From positions 18,556,001-18,620,000 of the forward strand of contig JAFFJZ010000002.1 in assembly GCA_018340375.1 (NCBI GenBank): a DNA stretch of 64,000 nt, in the 5' to 3' direction. Positions 32,658 to 43,660 of the stretch are shown in pieces (the first letter of the stretch is position 1; every line of letters starts with the position of its first letter). A program made the position numbers and the translations under genes. Under the pieces are notes generated by a model. The model was not told the DNA's origin. It worked only from the letters and a program-made list of their open reading frames with translations, and ran no database searches. Source of the DNA: Gonatopus flavifemur. Its lineage: Eukaryota > Arthropoda > Insecta > Hymenoptera > Dryinidae.

Positions 32658-34653
32658 TTTGTGCTATTCAGTGATCAAAGAATTTCATTTTTTATCTCTT
32701 GACATAATATCTCTGCTGACATGTTAATGAGATTTAGTGTTTGGAACTTTTGCTATTTGGGTTATGTGCTGATTTTAAATCATGAATCAATCTTTTCACA
32801 AAGTTATATAACTTGAAATTTTCACAATACTGTTGTGAGAAATAATAATAATCATTTCAGATACTTCATTGTTGGACAATACAAAAAAAATTCAATGAAG
32901 CAATTTCATTTAATTTTCAAACTATCCAATTTCACGGTCTGGCGGATCTTGGAAGCACAGAAAACGATATCAGAAGGGAAATACCGTGCTTTGATCTTTA
33001 TATTTCAACATTTCAGAGGAAAGTTGACTTAGGTTGTGCGATACGCTCTAAGTAGAAAATCAGACAATAACAGTGTACTGCATAAACTAATTATCAACAT
33101 GTTGAAGATTTTTATAGTTACCATTATAATGATGATCTCCGGCGATGCATCATTATGCACCCGCATAATGCAATCTCTCCCAGTGCATGATCTTGTGCAC
33201 ATAAATCTCAAATTTATTACTTTTCATTACGAATAGGTTTTTATCAATTCTGAAAAATAACTAAAAAATTCCAGATATCAAGACAACGGCAACAGCAATA
33301 TTTATAAGGCACTATCAAGATGATTTTATGATTTTTCTGCTCTGTGGAGAAATTTTCAAAATTATATATAATTTATACATAATTCCACATATTTTATATA
33401 TAATTTACATACAAATTGAATATAATTTTAGAAATTTGTCCACTCGGGCCTCACAATTAAGGGGGTACCCTGGCACCCTTGGATCCCCCGTTGTTGCACC
33501 TCCAGACATTTGAATTCCATTGAAGTATATTTGAGTAATATATTATATTGAAATAGTATATATACATATTTCTGATGTTCATTAAAATTCATTTCTTTCC
33601 GCTTGTGATCTTACAATCGCTGACTTCTCATAAGATCATCGATCTCAGTGTGAAAATATGAAAATAGAATTTTGTGAAATGTATAATTTTATAAGAAATG
33701 CAAGTTTTTGAATTCATTGCTATAATGTATTATATAATACGAAAGCAAAGTTGATTGTAATTTTTTATTTCGTTTTATAAATACAGATTAAGAGTGTTGC
33801 AGTTGTTAATAAAAAAATCAAAGCTTTGTTTTACAACAGTTCGATTTCAAGCGTTGTTATTACCAATACGGGTAAAAATTTATTTATCAACAGAATAAAA
33901 ATGAAAAAAATGATGAATTTTCACAAAAATGTTCTTTAAACTTCAATCATTTACAACTTCCGAAAAAAAAATTTTGCTGAATCATTTGGCAGACTCATTT
34001 CTCACATAAAAAGCTATCATTTTTACCACATTTCATTGAATTATGAGAATCAAAATTTAATTCCTGCTGATTTCAGAAATTCCGACCCATACCCTGTATT
34101 CAAATTTTCAAAATCCATCAGCTGTCTCGTCTAACACAATCATTCGCATTCATTGGTCAATTATCAAAACATAAACTTCACTGTAAAAGGTTAGATCTAG
34201 AAGACATGACCAACACCGAGTAAGCGATAACCTTTTCGTATCATCGTATCTCACAATGATTTCTGAACGAACTGAATGAGTAATTGTACCTAACCTACAT
34301 CAAAGAACAATAAAAACTTGCTGGATAATGCTGACACGCTAACCCAAGTGATGAGTAATAACAATTGGTTCGAAGTTCGTATGCCTTTTGTATCAAGTGA
34401 TATTCATATCAGTCTTATGTGATTACTTCCTTGTTTCTTTGAGAATATCAGTAGAAACGCGATGCTCGATTCGTACGAACGAAGTTGTTTACGTAACGAT
34501 CCCTTTAAACTGGAGTTTAAATCGAGCCACCTGTTCTCAAGTTACCTGAACAGATTGAGGTAACTTTTCAATAACATCTCGCAAAGATGCTCGAAAGGCG
34601 AATCGCCAGTGATATAGTCACAAAATACTTTACAAATTCAAACTCCAAGAACA
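32658..34653. other. Intergenic stretch before PLEKHM1
   Basis: No exon is supported. The plus ORF starting at 34587 overlaps the PLEKHM1 start in another frame. The region 34200-34600 is probably the PLEKHM1 promoter and 5' UTR. Confidence 0.4.
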
Positions 34654-36897
34654 ATGGATTCGTTTTTCAAGACCGTCAGTTCTATGACAAACAAAAAAAA
34701 TGCTTTGGTAAGGGAGTCCTTGCAAAAACAATTGACTGCCACCGTAATGGAGATGCAAGGTGCTCCAGGTATCGCGGACAATGGCGTGGTAGGAAATTGC
34801 GAGGAGGCTATGACCCTCTGTTCCGTTCTCGAAGCTATTTTTTTACACGGATTAAAAGACAGCCTGTTGAATCGAGTGACAGAAGTGATAAGCGGTCCAG
34901 ATCTGGATGCCATGCCCCAACCGAGCTTCTGGGGCCCCCTTTTAGTATTTTCCCATCGTCAGATCATAGATCAAATACAATCTTTGACTCAAGTAACTAC
35001 GGAAGTAGGGTACTGCAGAGCCTGGATTCGACTTGCCTTGAACGAAGATATGTTAGCGAGTTACCTATGCTCTATTCGTCAAAACAGTTCAGGATTGAAG
35101 CCTTATTATGATCGTTCCGCGTTCATCAGGGACGCCGATTTGATGGAAGTCGCACAAAGATTGATAGAGAATTTAGAACATATACATTTCGAACTTGCGT
35201 GTAATAGTAGCTTATTGAATTTCTGGTCCACGACGCCTCTCATCATAGCAGGAATATGGGCCCCGCCGATGAAATCCTGCCCTATATTTAGCGCTGTAGA
35301 TATCGCGAAAACCATCACCGCAGAAACTACCGATAACGATAATTTCGAAGAAGTAGAAACTGCTAGTTCCATCGGTAGTTTGGGTTCATTCAATTCTTCT
35401 CAATCTCCTCTCAATAACATAGCTTGCATCACGGAGGATGAAGCATTAAAAATCATATTGGCTAATAAAACCCCGAATTCTTCTCAAAATCAACAATTCG
35501 ATGATCCCGTGTCATCCGTCGTGAAGAATTTGGAGATAGACAGAACCGAGAATCTCGAGGATGATATCTCGAATAACGAGATCAGTAGCACAGAGGATAC
35601 GGATAAAAAAGTGAACGAGAAGATTGATAAAGACAAAATTGAAAACATCGATAAAACTAAAGAAGAATCAGCCGACAATGCTGCAAGCACAGTTGGAAAT
35701 TCCCTGATCGGAAGACTTGGATGGTCAACGTCGTTGGAAGACTGTGAACCGTCTCTAACTTCTTCTATGATATCCCAAACCTCGGATGTTCCACGCACTC
35801 CAGGAGATGGAGCAACTTACGATGCTCTTATCAAAAGTTATCATACAACTGGGAATAACACATCCGTGCCGGATTTTCAGGAATTTCTCAAAAAACAACC
35901 AAAGAAAGAGATTTGCGAGGGCGAGGAAGAGGAAGCAATGGCGCAAAGTTTGAATTCCGTCAAAGTGAGTAAACAAAATTTCATTTCTCATTCGTCAGAT
36001 TTGAATAAATTATTCTTTGTTCACAGGTTGCGATTGACTTTGATGAACAATTAGGAAAAATTCCTAGAGAGAAAGGTTTGGATGTACAAAACTATAGTTG
36101 TTTCAATTGTGAACATCCAATTGGAATGACTTTTTCGAAAGCCTACGTTTGCGGGTATACGGGAGATTATTTCTGTTCCAAATGTATGGCGTCAGGAGAA
36201 TACATAATTCCATCGCGGATGATTCATAATTGGGATTTAAAGCGTTATCCCGTTTGCCAAGAAGCCGCAAAATACCTGAACGAAAGTTCTACTCTGATAG
36301 ATTTGAAAATCGTTAATCCAAAAATATATTCAGCCGTAGATACGATGGCTCAACTCCAATCGTTGAGAATTCAATTGAATTTATTGAGAGCTTATCTCTA
36401 CACGTGCCGCGAACCCATTATCGAGTCCCTGCAAAAAAAAGTTGCTCCTAAAGATTATTTGTACGAGCACGTTCATCAGTACTGCATAACGGATCTTCTG
36501 GATATTCCAAACGGAATACTTGCGCAACAACTTCAAAAAGTGGTACAATTCGCGAGAGATCATGTTTTGAAATGTTGGCTGTGTAGCCAGAAGGGTTTCA
36601 TATGCGAGGTGTGCAATAATCCTAAAGTTATTTATCCTTTTGATATGGATTCCACATTTAGAGTAAGTTCTTTTCGATAAATATCCTTTCTTTTCAGAAA
36701 CGATCATAATAATAACGATGTGTAAATTTTTATTATCATTCCAGTGTGGGACATGTAACGCAGTTTTCCACGCGAATTGTTTAAACAATAGCAAACCGTG
36801 TCCGAAATGCGATCGTCGACGTAAACGTATGGATCTACCGTTGTTGGATATGGAATGTACAGAATTACCTAATGAAATTACATCCTCGATCAATTAA
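34654..36897 (+). CDS. PLEKHM1: PLEKHM1-like RUN and Rubicon-homology protein
   Basis: Three exons (34654-35964, 36027-36662, 36745-36897) give 699 residues with clean phase-0 joins. Residues about 10-200 form a RUN domain with family words CSVLEAIFLHGLK, PSFWGPLLVFSH and CRAWIRLALNEDML. Residues 215-430 are acidic, Ser- and Lys-rich and look disordered. Residues about 440-690 form the cysteine-rich Rubicon-homology domain: CFNCEHPIGMTFSKAYVCG, FCSKC, IPSRMIHNWDLKRYPVC, CWLCSQKGFICEVC, CGTCNAVFHANC, CPKC. In mammals PLEKHM1 is a Rab7 and HOPS adaptor on late endosomes and lysosomes and helps autophagosome fusion. The two PH domains of the mammalian protein are missing here, so RUN and Rubicon homology are joined by the disordered linker. 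Rubicon itself is the main alternative, but both domains read closer to PLEKHM1. Confidence 0.85.
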
Positions 36898-37712
36898 GTT
36901 ACATCTTATCAAACTTGATGCGCTTCTAACAGTATTTTGTTACGTGTAAATAACGTGGATTCTCAGTAAGATTTGTTTGTTTTTTCAATTCAATGGTTAC
37001 AACTATATTCGATTGTTGACAAAATATATTTTAAATAATGATCGTTTTCATGTACATATTTCAGTCGATATTTTGTTATTCGCTATATAATGGTATGTGA
37101 ATTGCCAAAGAGCGAGCATTGGCACATATCTTTTATTTATTATACTAAAAAATAACATACTAATATCAAGAAATTTATTTTGTTTCGTTTCTTTGAGACA
37201 AATAAAATCATTTGTACAGATTAAAATCGTCAGCTCATTTATAGGTCAACCTGGTTCAGGAAGATTACTTAACGTAACATAATCGCGTGGCGCAACAGCG
37301 CGATTTCAGTGTTATTACTCCGATAATTTCATTACTAAAATGTTTCTTTTTTTTAAATTACGTTACGATCATGTTTACTCTGAAGCACGATAAAATTTAT
37401 CACTTCTCAATTCTTTATGTCACTCTCTTTCATACGAGCAAATGACGAAAAACTACCAGATATCGTTTCTCCAATGTCCCGTGTTTTTGTACTATGTGGA
37501 AGCATACGAATCAAATCTCAAAGACTCTCCTCAGAATGTTCCTCCTTATTTTGTATTATTTCTACTTATAGTATCAATACTATGAAAAAAAAAATTGTAG
37601 TCGTATGCAAATAAAAATAACATTTTTTATGACAACATGAATGTTATATATTCAATGAACTGTGAGCGAGTGTATCATGTACAAAACAATGCAAGCCATA
37701 AAATTAAAAATA
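36898..37712. other. 3' regions of convergent PLEKHM1 and NXF genes
   Basis: AT-rich sequence without coding potential lies between the two stop codons. Several aataaa-like signals occur on both strands (for example 37200 and 37612 on plus). Nothing else is seen. Confidence 0.4.
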
Positions 37713-39383
37713 TTAGAAAGCTTCAGGTGGAACATCATTTAAAGTGTAATCCTTCATAAAAGTAGATATAGCGGTTCGTATATTCCAAGTCGACATTTCA
37801 AGATATTTTTCACAGAACGTTTTATTCATTGTACTGAGTTCTCGTAAAAATGTAATTAATTGATCTTTTTCAGACGCGCTAAGAACATTCGGTTTGAATT
37901 TTTTCGGTACAAAGCGTGCCATTTTCGCCTTCAACGCAGGATCAATGCCTGTCGAGTTATTGCCAGCGAGACTCCCATCCACGTGATATTGATCGTTTCT
38001 GATACAATACTCGTTATCATCTTTTTTGATTACAATAAAAGTTCTGTTGAACAACATTGGAGGGCACGAAATGTTTTTGTACGTGAAAAAGCCTTGTACG
38101 GAGAATACCATATACTTATCTCCGTAATGTAACAAATCTATGTTGAAAGTTTTGTAATTGTGTACGGTAGATGGTTGACGTCTTAAAGTCGAAATTATTT
38201 TCTCTGGTCCCTGTAGCAGAGTTTCATGGCATTTCGCGTAATCTACGAATTTCAATAAATTTCTATTTGTAGAAAATTCTTTGGTTATTTGTTGATGAGT
38301 ATGATTCGGAGTAGGACCCAGAGTCATGGAGTAAAGAGAATCTTTATCGTAAAGACCAGTCATAACTATTCTATCCTCTTGATCGTAAATCGTGAAGAAG
38401 TGTTCCACAAATTGCTTCAGTAGATTAATTTTCGAACAATCTCCGAGGTAATTGTGTTGAACGATAGGAGTATATTTCTTCTCCACTCCTATAGAAACTC
38501 CATCCAATTTGTGTACATGTGGGAAAACGTTGAGTACATCTCTAATGTAATCTTCCGATTTTGTGTACTTGGCGCACAAAGGATTACCATCCAACCAAAG
38601 CTCGTTGATCTTGAATTCGGAAAAGTAATGTAAATACTCGACTTCGAAAATTTCATTATGCCTCAAGTCGAGTTTAGTTAAATGATATGTGAAGAACTTT
38701 TCATACAATATAATAGCTTTCAATTTATTATATTTTAAACTCAATTCGCGAATGGGTAGCTTCACGTCCCTGTTATTGGTACCCGCTTTGGTAGATCGTA
38801 AGACAAACTGAAAGATCTTGGATGCGGATAAAGGACAATATATAGAACCTAAAGATTTCTCTGTTTCAAAGTTATCTAAATTCAATATTTTTTTCATCGG
38901 TTCGTATCTAGTGTGCAAAATTTGTGTCAATATTTTATTTGGATTCAATTGGAATTCTTTTATACTGACAAAACCTAGCACTATATCTATATTGACTGTT
39001 CGCCCACCTGGAATAGCGACATTCAAACCTTGTTTACATAAATTTTCTATGGCACCTGCACAACCTTTAGCCATAAACGTGGTTTTGTTTCCATTTTCTA
39101 TTCTGTATCTAACCGGTAGTAAAATTTCAGGTTCGCAGGCGGTGATGATAGCTTTCAGTATATCATCCTTTTTGTAGTTCACTCCATTGAATATGATGAA
39201 TTTATGCCAGAGATCTTGACGCGCTGCCAATTTTGATTCAGTTTCATTGTAAGATGGTTTCAAATGAGTTAATCTCAATGGTTCCCATGGGGGAACTTCA
39301 GGTGCAGCAGGAGTGGGTGGAAGTGGTGGAGCGGGTGGAGCCGGTGTGGTAGGCGGAGCAGGCAGCTCTATTTGCGCAAACAT
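37713..39383 (-). CDS. NXF family mRNA-export factor, intronless paralogue
   Basis: A single uninterrupted frame encodes 556 residues. Domains in order: a Pro/Ala-rich start (APPTTPAPPAPP), an RRM-like fold (WHKFIIFNGVNYKKDDI, about 55-135), leucine-rich repeats (LSLKYNKLKA, LDLRHNEIFE, INELWLDGNPLC, about 205-295), an NTF2-like domain (LLKQFVEHFFTIYDQEDR through FVIKKDDNEYCIRND, about 320-465), and a C-terminal UBA-like TAP-C domain (residues about 490-556: SEKDQLITFLREL, WNIRTAISTFM, ending PPEAF). This is the layout of NXF1/TAP, which carries mRNA through the nuclear pore with NXT1. The usual N-terminal basic RNA/Aly-binding tail is replaced by the proline-rich stretch, and sequence is divergent. 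Lack of introns suggests a retrocopy. An NXF2-like role in transposon silencing is possible but unproven. Confidence 0.85.
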   Translation of the reverse strand: MFAQIELPAPPTTPAPPAPPLPPTPAAPEVPPWEPLRLTHLKPSYNETESKLAARQDLWHKFIIFNGVNYKKDDILKAIITACEPEILLPVRYRIENGNKTTFMAKGCAGAIENLCKQGLNVAIPGGRTVNIDIVLGFVSIKEFQLNPNKILTQILHTRYEPMKKILNLDNFETEKSLGSIYCPLSASKIFQFVLRSTKAGTNNRDVKLPIRELSLKYNKLKAIILYEKFFTYHLTKLDLRHNEIFEVEYLHYFSEFKINELWLDGNPLCAKYTKSEDYIRDVLNVFPHVHKLDGVSIGVEKKYTPIVQHNYLGDCSKINLLKQFVEHFFTIYDQEDRIVMTGLYDKDSLYSMTLGPTPNHTHQQITKEFSTNRNLLKFVDYAKCHETLLQGPEKIISTLRRQPSTVHNYKTFNIDLLHYGDKYMVFSVQGFFTYKNISCPPMLFNRTFIVIKKDDNEYCIRNDQYHVDGSLAGNNSTGIDPALKAKMARFVPKKFKPNVLSASEKDQLITFLRELSTMNKTFCEKYLEMSTWNIRTAISTFMKDYTLNDVPPEAF

Positions 39384-40130
39384 TATTCATTCACTGAGAT
39401 AGAAATTCGGATGACGATTACCAACGTGTTGGTTTTTCTTCTGAAAAAAATGCGAAAGTATAATACTTATTCAAAGCACATGTTTGTTCCTTGAAACATT
39501 GAAACACTATTTACGATTTTTAAGGGTCACTCGTTCATTATTTCACTGTATATTTCAAAAAGAAAGATAATAATTTTGCGTCGGAAGTCAATGAAATGTA
39601 GTATGTTAGTTGAAGAATCCGTAAATCAACTGTAACGATGTAAACAAAATATAACCTTCCATTTGTTTTCAATTCAAGCGATCTTGTTTATGAATTTCTA
39701 ACCTTTTTGACGTATCTGTATCCTCTCGCTCACTCTTTTGGGAAATCCATGTGATTGAGGGAGAAAGATTTATAAATGGCGGTAGCAGTTCATATGGACG
39801 CCCTCTACATCGTGTTATGATTATCAGATTTAAAAACATTCTAAGAATTCAAAATATGTACATATAGTGGGTGTTATGAATTCTATAAAATCATGAATGA
39901 TGGATTAAATAATAATACCGTTGTGGAGTTGATTGAATGTATATCTATTTCGAATAATATAAAAATTGTTAAACATTTTTGAATATTTCATTAAATGACA
40001 TGTAAGTTGAGGTTATACACTGAATCAAAATACGGTTATTATAAGAAATAATCATAAAATAAATAAAGTATATATTATGTGTTTTATTTTGGATTTTGAT
40101 TTGTTTTTTCATCACAGTATTAACGAAACA
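39384..40130. promoter_or_regulatory. Divergent promoter between NXF paralogue and FANCL
   Basis: About 750 bp separate the start codons of two head-to-head genes. A splice-acceptor-like ttttttcatcacag lies just before the FANCL ATG (40117), so a 5' UTR intron is likely. A similar ttttttcag lies upstream of the NXF ATG on the minus strand. Core promoter elements were not resolved. Confidence 0.4.
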
Positions 40131-41828
40131 ATGGCTTCAAATGATTTGATGTCAGTTTTTCAATGGCATCCTGAATTAATTCTGGTATCGGAAAATCCAG
40201 TAACATGGCAAGGTTTCATTATAGTGCCTTACAAATCTAATGTTACCCAAAACATTAGAGTGAACATGAAATTATGTTTTCCATACTATCCAGGATTGCA
40301 GAACCCTCAACTTTCTTTCGGTAAAAAGTTTGTTTTCATGGAAAGGGCAGAATTCCATCAACGATTGAAGAGATTACTTAATAACGTATCAACCGCATCC
40401 TCTTTTCTCAGACAATTGCAAACATTGATTGTAAGTTCATTTTTAACACTTCTAAATAATATTCATGCCTATGAAAGATCTCTATGTAAATTATTGCTTA
40501 TAAATCGATTTTGAATTTGGTTGTTCAAAAATCTTGTTATATCAATTGACAATTTGTTTATTATATTACATATTTTAATGTCAATTGATTTATGAATTTA
40601 TGTAAGAAATTTTCAACAAAATTTTATATTTTTTATTTATATTTAGAGTGATTTCAATGATATGGAATGCAAAAACAACCCTAAAAAATTTGATAATATT
40701 ACATTGGATATCCTTGAAGAACTGAAAACTACATTATCTAATCCATCTGTAAGTAATTTCAAGATAATGAATTTCTGCTTGAAAAATTTTGAGTTAACAA
40801 TATATATAATGTATTTACTTGCTCATACAGGAAGTACAAGTATTGTCCAATAGTTGCGATATAAGCAATATCAAACTCTCAAAGAACAATGTGTCTTTGA
40901 CATTGCAAAAAACCAACAACAATCCTAATTCGTGGACAGTCATTGCTTCGGATTTACCAGAAATTCCAGGATATAAGATATTCGAAGAGAATATCTGTTC
41001 GTTAAGCGAAGCTAGAAATATATTTGAATCACAAGTGGAAGAATTACAACGTACTTGGGATTGTTTAAAGGAACTAGACGAGTAAGTTTATAATAATAAC
41101 ATGGATGTATAAAAATATATTCAAATATTTATCCTCATTACTTTTATTTACAATTAGAAACTGTTGGATAATAGATCCAGTTCCTCCCAAACCTTATCAT
41201 TTGTACAGAAGAATTCATCTGACCCCATCCTTATCAGTTGTAATTACGATAAATCCTTTGACGCTTGGAGAACTGCCAAGTATTAAACTTCTAGGCAGTA
41301 CCGCGGAAGTTGAAAAACAAAGAAGTTTAATTTCAGATAATTATGAGGTGAGATTTCTTTCAAACATTATACTTTTGAAAATATATATAATACAAATCTA
41401 TTTTTCATTTGTAGAAATGGGATTCAGATTTTAGTATAATAGATAATTTATTAACCTTATTAAATTTGAAAGAATTTCCTAAAAATCTGGATAAAAATAA
41501 AAAGGATGCAAATTTGGAAGAACAAGGTATGATCGCGGATGAAGAATGTTGTATTTGCTTCTCGTTAGAAACGGACGATGAGACTTTTCCAAACAAAATT
41601 TGCGATAACTCGAAATGTAAAAGACATTTTCATGTATCTTGTCTGAAACAGGTATAGTATAAAGATTCATATCTTTGAAGGTTCATTATTCATTTTGATA
41701 TTATTTTGATGAGAAAAATTTGTGAATTTCAGTGGTTACAAGCGGTGGGTGGAAATCAAGTGGTATTCGATCATATTATTGGATCTTGTCCTCACTGTGG
41801 AGAAAACATTACTTGTAAAATTACTTAG
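40131..41828 (+). CDS. FANCL: FANCL, Fanconi anemia E3 ubiquitin ligase
   Basis: Six exons (40131-40430, 40647-40748, 40831-41081, 41158-41347, 41415-41651, 41733-41828) give 391 residues, near the 375 of the human protein. The N-terminus holds the ELF-type and UBC-RWD-like region (VFQWHPELILVSEN, SSFLRQLQTLI); the middle shows TWDCLKELDENCWIIDP; the C-terminus is a RING finger of the FANCL type: CCICF, CDNSKCKRHFHVSCLKQ, FDHIIGSCPHCGENI. With UBE2T the ligase monoubiquitinates FANCD2-FANCI to start interstrand crosslink repair. The stop lies 25 bp from the stop of the convergent reductase gene. The ATG at 40131 is chosen because an upstream in-frame ATG (40077) precedes the acceptor-like sequence. 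Confidence 0.9.
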
Positions 41829-41853
41829 TCATAAAATTCAGTTCTCATTATTT

Positions 41854-43049
41854 TCACTCAAATACGTGTACATGAGAATAATTTTTATCTTCGACACATG
41901 TTTTGAGAAATTCATTGAAATCTTTGGTACCGCATATCAATACCAAAGTATGCTCAGGTTTGTTTGATTCTAGATAATTGTCAATCATTTCTCTACTCAA
42001 TCGACAATAATGAATACTTATTCCATGTAAATTGCCATTTGTATCTGAAAAAATATGTTCGATATGTAAAATACTCTGTGATAACTTTTGATACTGATTA
42101 TAAGTATATAAAATGACATACCAAAGTTTTGAGATAAATGAAGAGTACATTTGAAGTTCCAATAACCTGATAAATATTGTAACTCTTTTTTCAGCGCGGC
42201 ATGCCGTAACGATCGAAATCCCGCGATAAGATGTATTCTCGTTTCTTCCAATTCATTATCCACTATTGATTTTGCTAGAGGATACATAGCTGCTATTCCA
42301 GATCCGATACAGAACATAACAATGTGTTGGAAACTACAAAAATATATTCCAACCAATTTTTGTTGATCGAATTTAAATATGTCATTTTCAATGTTTAATT
42401 ATATACCTATTACATTTATATTTAAAATCACCGTACGGTCCTCTGACTTTGACTTCTTCCCCAATTTGTACATTTTTTATAAGTTCGCTAAACTGACCAT
42501 TGGGATATAGTTTTATCAAGACAATCAAGCTATTTTTGGTCCACCTAATTGGAGTAAAACTTCTCGATAGGGAACGGTAATTCAATATAACGTGTTGTGC
42601 AGGATACAACAATAGAGAATAGTTTTTCTTCGTTTCATCCGCAGAATCTAAAATAATTGAAATGCAAACAATTTGTGAAACTACATAAATGCGAAGTTAT
42701 AATGAAATATACCTTTCAGAACAAAATTAATTAAATTACAATCTTCTGAATTTTTACTTATATTATTAACTGTGAATACGGTATAAGAGATTTGAGATAG
42801 AATATTGTTTGTTGCCATTAGTTTCACGTTTCCATGTTTCCTCGCAAGCCATTCGTCTAGAAGCTTTTTATGAATATCTAAGATACAAGGATTACATCCA
42901 CTACCGCAACAATCCTCTTCTGAAGGTGTCGGTGGACGACTATCGTTATCATCTTCAGAATTCATAACTTTGATAAACTTTATACTTTTTGAATAATTTA
43001 CAACAGTTAATAAATTTTTTTTACTATTATATAAGAATTTTAATAACAT
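41854..43049 (-). CDS. CYB5RL: NADH-cytochrome b5 reductase-like protein
   Basis: Four exons (43049-42713, 42647-42407, 42333-42122, 42044-41854) join in frame to 326 residues. The N-terminus has a Cys-rich oxidoreductase-like module (CCGSGCNPCILDIHKKLLDEW region, residues about 45-70). The FAD domain keeps RSLSRSFTP (family RxYTP) and RGPYGDF. The NAD-binding part keeps FCIGSGIAAMYPLAKSI and LICGTKDF, near the CGPP position. It would move electrons from NADH through FAD to a b5-like acceptor; the physiological partner of CYB5RL is not known. The first Met is followed by basic and hydrophobic residues that could target it to mitochondria or membranes; an internal Met at residue 29 is an alternative start. 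Confidence 0.85.
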
Positions 43050-43660
43050 TCAAGAGCAAGAATTTCTCAATTTAAATATGAATATTTTTATTTCATTCGC
43101 ACACGTTGAAATACAGAAAATAGAGTAAAATGATTGTTCTTCATTATCAACGTTGTTGATTTTGAAATTAAATATTTTTTATAGAATTTAACAGATCATG
43201 TGTTTTAAAGAAATTCATGTTGATGTTTGATATTCATAACCTTATCCTATGTAAAAGAGGTAAAGATAGGTTGCAACGAGTAACCAATAGACGGTCTCGA
43301 TATTTCAAAAACAAACCACTTCCAAACAATCAAAATTTTCTCGATATTCCGATTGGTTGAAAGTTGTTTGTTTCTGGGATATTGAAAAAACACGTTCCTT
43401 CGGTACTCTTCGGTACGCGGGAAATAGGAAAAGATTGCAATAATGGTAGAAGAGATGTAAAACCCGCATCAATCCAGTATTTATTGAGTTACAAAGTGCA
43501 TTGAAAATGTTTTGAAATCAGATCAAATTCGTGATTCAGTAGGAAAATGGAAATGCCACAGTACAAACAAGTATGAATAATCTCAACGTATGCATTGTAT
43601 GGAGTTAACCTGTTGCACAGTTGAAGTTCATTTATGAGGTTTGAGTAACGACTTTTCAGT
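43050..43660. promoter_or_regulatory. Divergent promoter between CYB5RL and MCM9
   Basis: The roughly 600 bp between the start codons hold a CCAAT box on plus (43283-43287) and an inverted one, ATTGG (43352-43356). These sit inside an imperfect inverted repeat (gatatttcaaaaacaaac at about 43299 and gtttgtttctgggatattg at about 43366). An upstream ORF of nine codons (43547-43576, starting ATGGAAATGCC) precedes the MCM9 start. Confidence 0.4.

Noticed and set aside
34587..35111. 174-codon ORF overlapping the PLEKHM1 start
   Set aside because: It is a shadow frame; the RUN-domain words are all in the frame starting at 34654.
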